64,000 bases of DNA from Streptomyces sp. NBC_01268 (lineage in GTDB: Bacteria; Actinomycetota; Actinomycetes; Streptomycetales; Streptomycetaceae): NCBI RefSeq assembly GCF_036240795.1, contig NZ_CP108454.1, positions 4,278,001-4,342,000 on the forward strand, given 5' to 3'. The notes below the pieces were generated by a model. It searched no databases and was not told the origin of the DNA. It was given only the letters and a program-made list of their open reading frames with translations. A program made the position numbers and the translations under genes. Shown one piece after another: positions 61,360 to 64,000 of this stretch (positions within the stretch are counted from its first letter, which is position 1; each line of letters opens with the position of its first letter).

Positions 61360-61839
61360 ATGAGTGACCGAGGTGTGACGGAACTGCGGCAGGCGGGACG
61401 GCGGGCGCCCGCCGTCCTGCTGCTGTTCGCGCTCGTCGCGCTGATCGCGGGCGTCTGCCACGGCGCGCACGGGCACGCGCTGGCGGCGCCCGGGGCGGTG
61501 ACGTCGGGTGCGGTGCCCGCCGGTGAGGCGACGGCCGTCGGGGCGGTGGCCTCGGGTGCGGTGGTCCCCCGCGCGGTGGCCTCCGGTGGCACCGCCGCCT
61601 TCTCCGTCCCCGGGTTCCCGCACGGCTGCGAGCGGTCCGGGGAGGGGTGGTCCTTCGACGCGCACCTGCCCGCGCAGTCCGCCGGTGCGCAGTTCCCGGC
61701 GCCGGACGCCGCGGGCGCCGTCCTCGCGTACGACGAGGTGTTCCCCGAGGCCCCGCACACGCGCTGTGTCCGTGGCCGGGCCGGGCCCGGACCCGAGCCG
61801 GGCCGGCTGCTGATCGCCCTCGGGGTGGACCGGAACTGA
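61360..61839 (+). CDS. small exported or membrane-anchored hypothetical protein
   Basis: A 159-residue protein. A TM or signal segment [20 protein letters not shown] precedes an Ala/Val/Gly-rich stretch, then a domain with two cysteines ([16 protein letters not shown]) and the strand [10 protein letters not shown]. No family recognised. ATG at 61360 is preceded by TTGCGC, 17 bp, TAGCCT (61344-61349), giving a near-leaderless transcript. Upstream of the PLP-enzyme gene on the same strand. Confidence 0.65.
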   Translation: MSDRGVTELRQAGRRAPAVLLLFALVALIAGVCHGAHGHALAAPGAVTSGAVPAGEATAVGAVASGAVVPRAVASGGTAAFSVPGFPHGCERSGEGWSFDAHLPAQSAGAQFPAPDAAGAVLAYDEVFPEAPHTRCVRGRAGPGPEPGRLLIALGVDRN

Positions 61840-61922
61840 GCCGGGTCGCGCACCTAAGCGACCTCGTTCCTTCCGCACGCCCCGGACGCCGGGGCTGCCC
61901 CACCCCAAGGACGCTACCCCCC

Positions 61923-62957
61923 ATGAGCAATCCCGCCCACCTGATCTCCGTGGCCCGGCAGACCGTCGGCAACACCCCCGTCCTGTGGATGGACGACGGG
62001 TACTGGGCCAAGCTGGAAGGCTTCAACTTCGGCGGCATCAAGGACCGCGCCGCCCTCCACATGGTCGAGCAGGCCCGCCGCCGCGGGGAGCTGCGGCCGG
62101 GCGCCCCCATCGTCGAGTCCACCTCCGGCACCCTCGGGCTCGGGCTCGCGCTCGCCGGGATCCTGCACGGGCACCCCGTCCACGTCGTCACCGACCCCGG
62201 CCTCGAACCGATCGTCGAGCGGATGCTCACCGCCCACGGCGCCCACGTGCACGTCGTGCCCGAGCCCAGCCCGGACGGCGGCTGGCAGCAGGCCCGGATG
62301 GACCGGGTCGCCGAACTGCTGATCGCCCTCGACGGGGCCTGGTGGCCCAACCAGTACGGCAACCCCGACAACCCGCAGGCCTACGGCGGGCTCGCCGCCG
62401 AGCTCGGCGAGCAGCTGGACCGGGTCGACGTGCTGGTCTGCGCGGTCGGCACCGGAGGCCACTCGGCCGGCATCTCCCGCGCGCTGCGCGCCACCACCAG
62501 CCCCGCCCTCGAACTCGTCGGGGTGGACTCCATCGACTCCACCGTCTTCGGCCTCCCGGCCGGCGAGCGCCTGATGCGCGGGCTCGGCTCCTCCATCCAC
62601 CCGGGCAACGTCGACCACGCCGCCTTCGACGAGATCCACTGGGTGGGTCCCGCGGAGGCGGTACGGGCCGCCCGGCGGCTCGCGTCCCGGCAGTTCGCCA
62701 CCGGCGGCTGGAGCGTGGGTGCGGTCGCGCTGGTCGCGGGCTGGCTGGCCCGCACCCGGCCGCGCGGCACCCGGATCGCGGCGGTCTTCCCCGACGGGCC
62801 GCAGCGCTACTTCGACACCGTCTTCAACGACGAGTTCTGCGCGGCGCACGGGCTGCTCGACGGCCCCGTACGGGAGGACCCCGCCGGGTACGCCGAGGGC
62901 GAGCCGGTCCGTGGCTGGACCCGCCGGGTGCTGGACCGGGCGGAGCGGGTCCGTTGA
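61923..62957 (+). CDS. cysteine synthase-family PLP-dependent enzyme
   Basis: A 344-residue fold-type II PLP enzyme. The Schiff-base Lys is in [11 protein letters not shown], the substrate/phosphate loop is [10 protein letters not shown] (STSGN-like), and the PLP phosphate loop is [13 protein letters not shown]. Related to CysK but without the canonical Asn of TSGNTG and with a distinct C-terminal half, so it may make another beta-substituted alanine, such as diaminopropionate by an SbnA-type reaction. It overlaps the next MFS gene (TTGA), suggesting synthesis and export of a common product. Confidence 0.85.
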   Translation: MSNPAHLISVARQTVGNTPVLWMDDGYWAKLEGFNFGGIKDRAALHMVEQARRRGELRPGAPIVESTSGTLGLGLALAGILHGHPVHVVTDPGLEPIVERMLTAHGAHVHVVPEPSPDGGWQQARMDRVAELLIALDGAWWPNQYGNPDNPQAYGGLAAELGEQLDRVDVLVCAVGTGGHSAGISRALRATTSPALELVGVDSIDSTVFGLPAGERLMRGLGSSIHPGNVDHAAFDEIHWVGPAEAVRAARRLASRQFATGGWSVGAVALVAGWLARTRPRGTRIAAVFPDGPQRYFDTVFNDEFCAAHGLLDGPVREDPAGYAEGEPVRGWTRRVLDRAERVR

Positions 62958-64000
62958 GCACGACGACCGCGCCGCCCCCGGGCGGGATCTGGAAGCAGAG
63001 CCGCACCTTCGACCCGGCCGTGCGGCTGCTCTTCCTGAACCAGCTCACCATCAACCTCGGCTTCTACATGCTGATGCCGTACCTGGCCGCCCACCTGGCC
63101 GACGGCCTCGGGATGGCGGCCTGGGCGGTCGGGCTCGTGCTCGGCGCGCGGAACCTGTCCCAGCAGGGCATGTTCCTCGTCGGCGGCGCGCTCGCCGACC
63201 GGCTCGGCTTCAAGCCGCTGATCGTCGCCGGGTGCGCGCTGCGGACGGCCGGCTTCGGGGCGCTCGCCTTCGCGCAGTCGCTGCCGATGCTGATCGCCGC
63301 CTCGCTGGCGACCGGCCTGGCGGGGGCGCTGTTCAACCCCGCGGTGCGGGCCTATCTGGCGGTGGAGGCGGGGGAGCGGCGCGTGGAGGCCTTCGCGCTG
63401 TTCAACACCTACTACCAGGCGGGCATCCTGCTCGGGCCGCTCGTCGGGGTGGCGCTGACCGGGGTGTCGTTCCGGCTGACGTGCGTGGTGGCCGCGGTGC
63501 TGTTCGCCGGGCTCACCCTCGTACAGCTGCGGCACCTGCCCGTGCGGAAGGAGCTGCCCGCGGGGGACGGGCGGGAGCGGGGGCAGTTCGGGACGGTGCT
63601 CGCCAACCGGGTGTTCTGGCTGTTCTCGCTGGCGATGACCGGTTCGTACGTGCTGTCGTTCCAGGTCTATCTGGCGCTGCCGCTCGCCGCGGACAGCACG
63701 GCGGTGACGACGGCGCTGTTCGTGGTGTCGGCGGTGGTGGCGCTCGTCGGGCAGCTGCGGATCACCGCCTGGTGCAAGCGGCGGCTCAGCCGGGAGCGGT
63801 GTCTGGTGCTCGGGCTCGGGCTGATGGGCGTGGCGTTCCTGCCGCCGGCGCTGCTGGGCGGCGGCCGTTCGCTGCCGGGGCTGCTGCTGTGCGCGGCGCT
63901 CCTGGCGGCGGCGAACGCGGTGCTCTACCCGTACGAGATGGACACCGTGGTCGCCCTCGCCGAGGGCCGCTGGGTCGCCACCCACTACGGGCTCTACAAC
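62954..64000 (+). CDS. MFS transporter, cut by the window end
   Basis: An open frame without a stop to the last base, 349 residues so far, of a major facilitator. TM1 is [23 protein letters not shown], motif A is [14 protein letters not shown], and further TMs follow to [16 protein letters not shown]. The TTG at 62954 overlaps the PLP-enzyme stop (TTGA) and is preferred because of that coupling; the next GTG would lose the N-terminal tail only. The presumed export substrate is the product of the coupled PLP enzyme. Confidence 0.9.
   Translation, partial: MSTTTAPPPGGIWKQSRTFDPAVRLLFLNQLTINLGFYMLMPYLAAHLADGLGMAAWAVGLVLGARNLSQQGMFLVGGALADRLGFKPLIVAGCALRTAGFGALAFAQSLPMLIAASLATGLAGALFNPAVRAYLAVEAGERRVEAFALFNTYYQAGILLGPLVGVALTGVSFRLTCVVAAVLFAGLTLVQLRHLPVRKELPAGDGRERGQFGTVLANRVFWLFSLAMTGSYVLSFQVYLALPLAADSTAVTTALFVVSAVVALVGQLRITAWCKRRLSRERCLVLGLGLMGVAFLPPALLGGGRSLPGLLLCAALLAAANAVLYPYEMDTVVALAEGRWVATHYGLYN

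Overview
The window is high-GC actinobacterial chromosome, almost certainly Streptomyces. Signs are GTG/TTG starts, many leaderless promoters, BldC, an Lsr2-type protein and ECF sigma factors of actinobacterial groups. From about 21.7 kb onward the gene order (tRNA-Ser, SRP RNA, dnaX, purD, purC, tRNA-Gly cluster, lsr2-like gene, purSQL, purF, purM, DUF3073 gene, vdh, bldC, tRNA-Asp, hrpA) matches, from memory, the conserved chromosomal core of S. coelicolor. No CRISPR array, insertion sequence, prophage or biosynthetic megacluster was seen.

1-20.5 kb is an accessory block of small regulator/effector units: wrbA; an orphan CsoR/CstR-like repressor with its operator; a divergent TetR/DHA2 exporter pair; an ECF42 sigma factor translationally coupled to its DGPF (YCII-like) partner; an AlkZ-like winged-helix protein behind an 11-bp repeat array; an aldo/keto reductase; an ArsR/hydrolase couple divergent from an MFS exporter whose reading frame runs antisense through a DUF4287 gene; a three-gene operon of a small secreted protein plus an FtsX-type ABC transporter; a dienelactone-hydrolase-like enzyme; several GNATs; a TetR/VOC pair; and a decayed DUF11 repeat gene carrying a 36-bp minisatellite.

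20.5-44.3 kb is core. De novo purine synthesis is spread over purD, purC, purS-purQ-purL, purF and purM. They are interleaved with dnaX, the SRP RNA, three tRNA-Gly genes, the nucleoid protein gene lsrL, a peptidase-like membrane protein that has lost HExxH, a mycothiol-dependent isomerase-like protein, a META-domain lipoprotein, valine dehydrogenase and the developmental regulator bldC. One tRNA-Gly(UCC) lacks both the D-loop GG and the T-loop GTTC.

44.3-64 kb holds the HrpA helicase, a DsbA-like/CcdA pair, a Phe-Asp-Glu tRNA cluster, a small zincin, a DEAD-box RNA helicase with a repetitive Arg/Gly/Asp-rich tail, a large secreted protein with three C-terminal RLMDTR domains, tRNA-Lys, an ECF41 (SigJ-type) sigma factor with a match to its own promoter motif, a rhodanese, tRNA-fMet, and a cysteine-synthase-like PLP enzyme coupled to an MFS transporter that runs off the window.

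Nearly every transcription unit is closed by a strong GC hairpin, often shared by convergent genes. All functional calls rest on reading the sequence; no database search was run.
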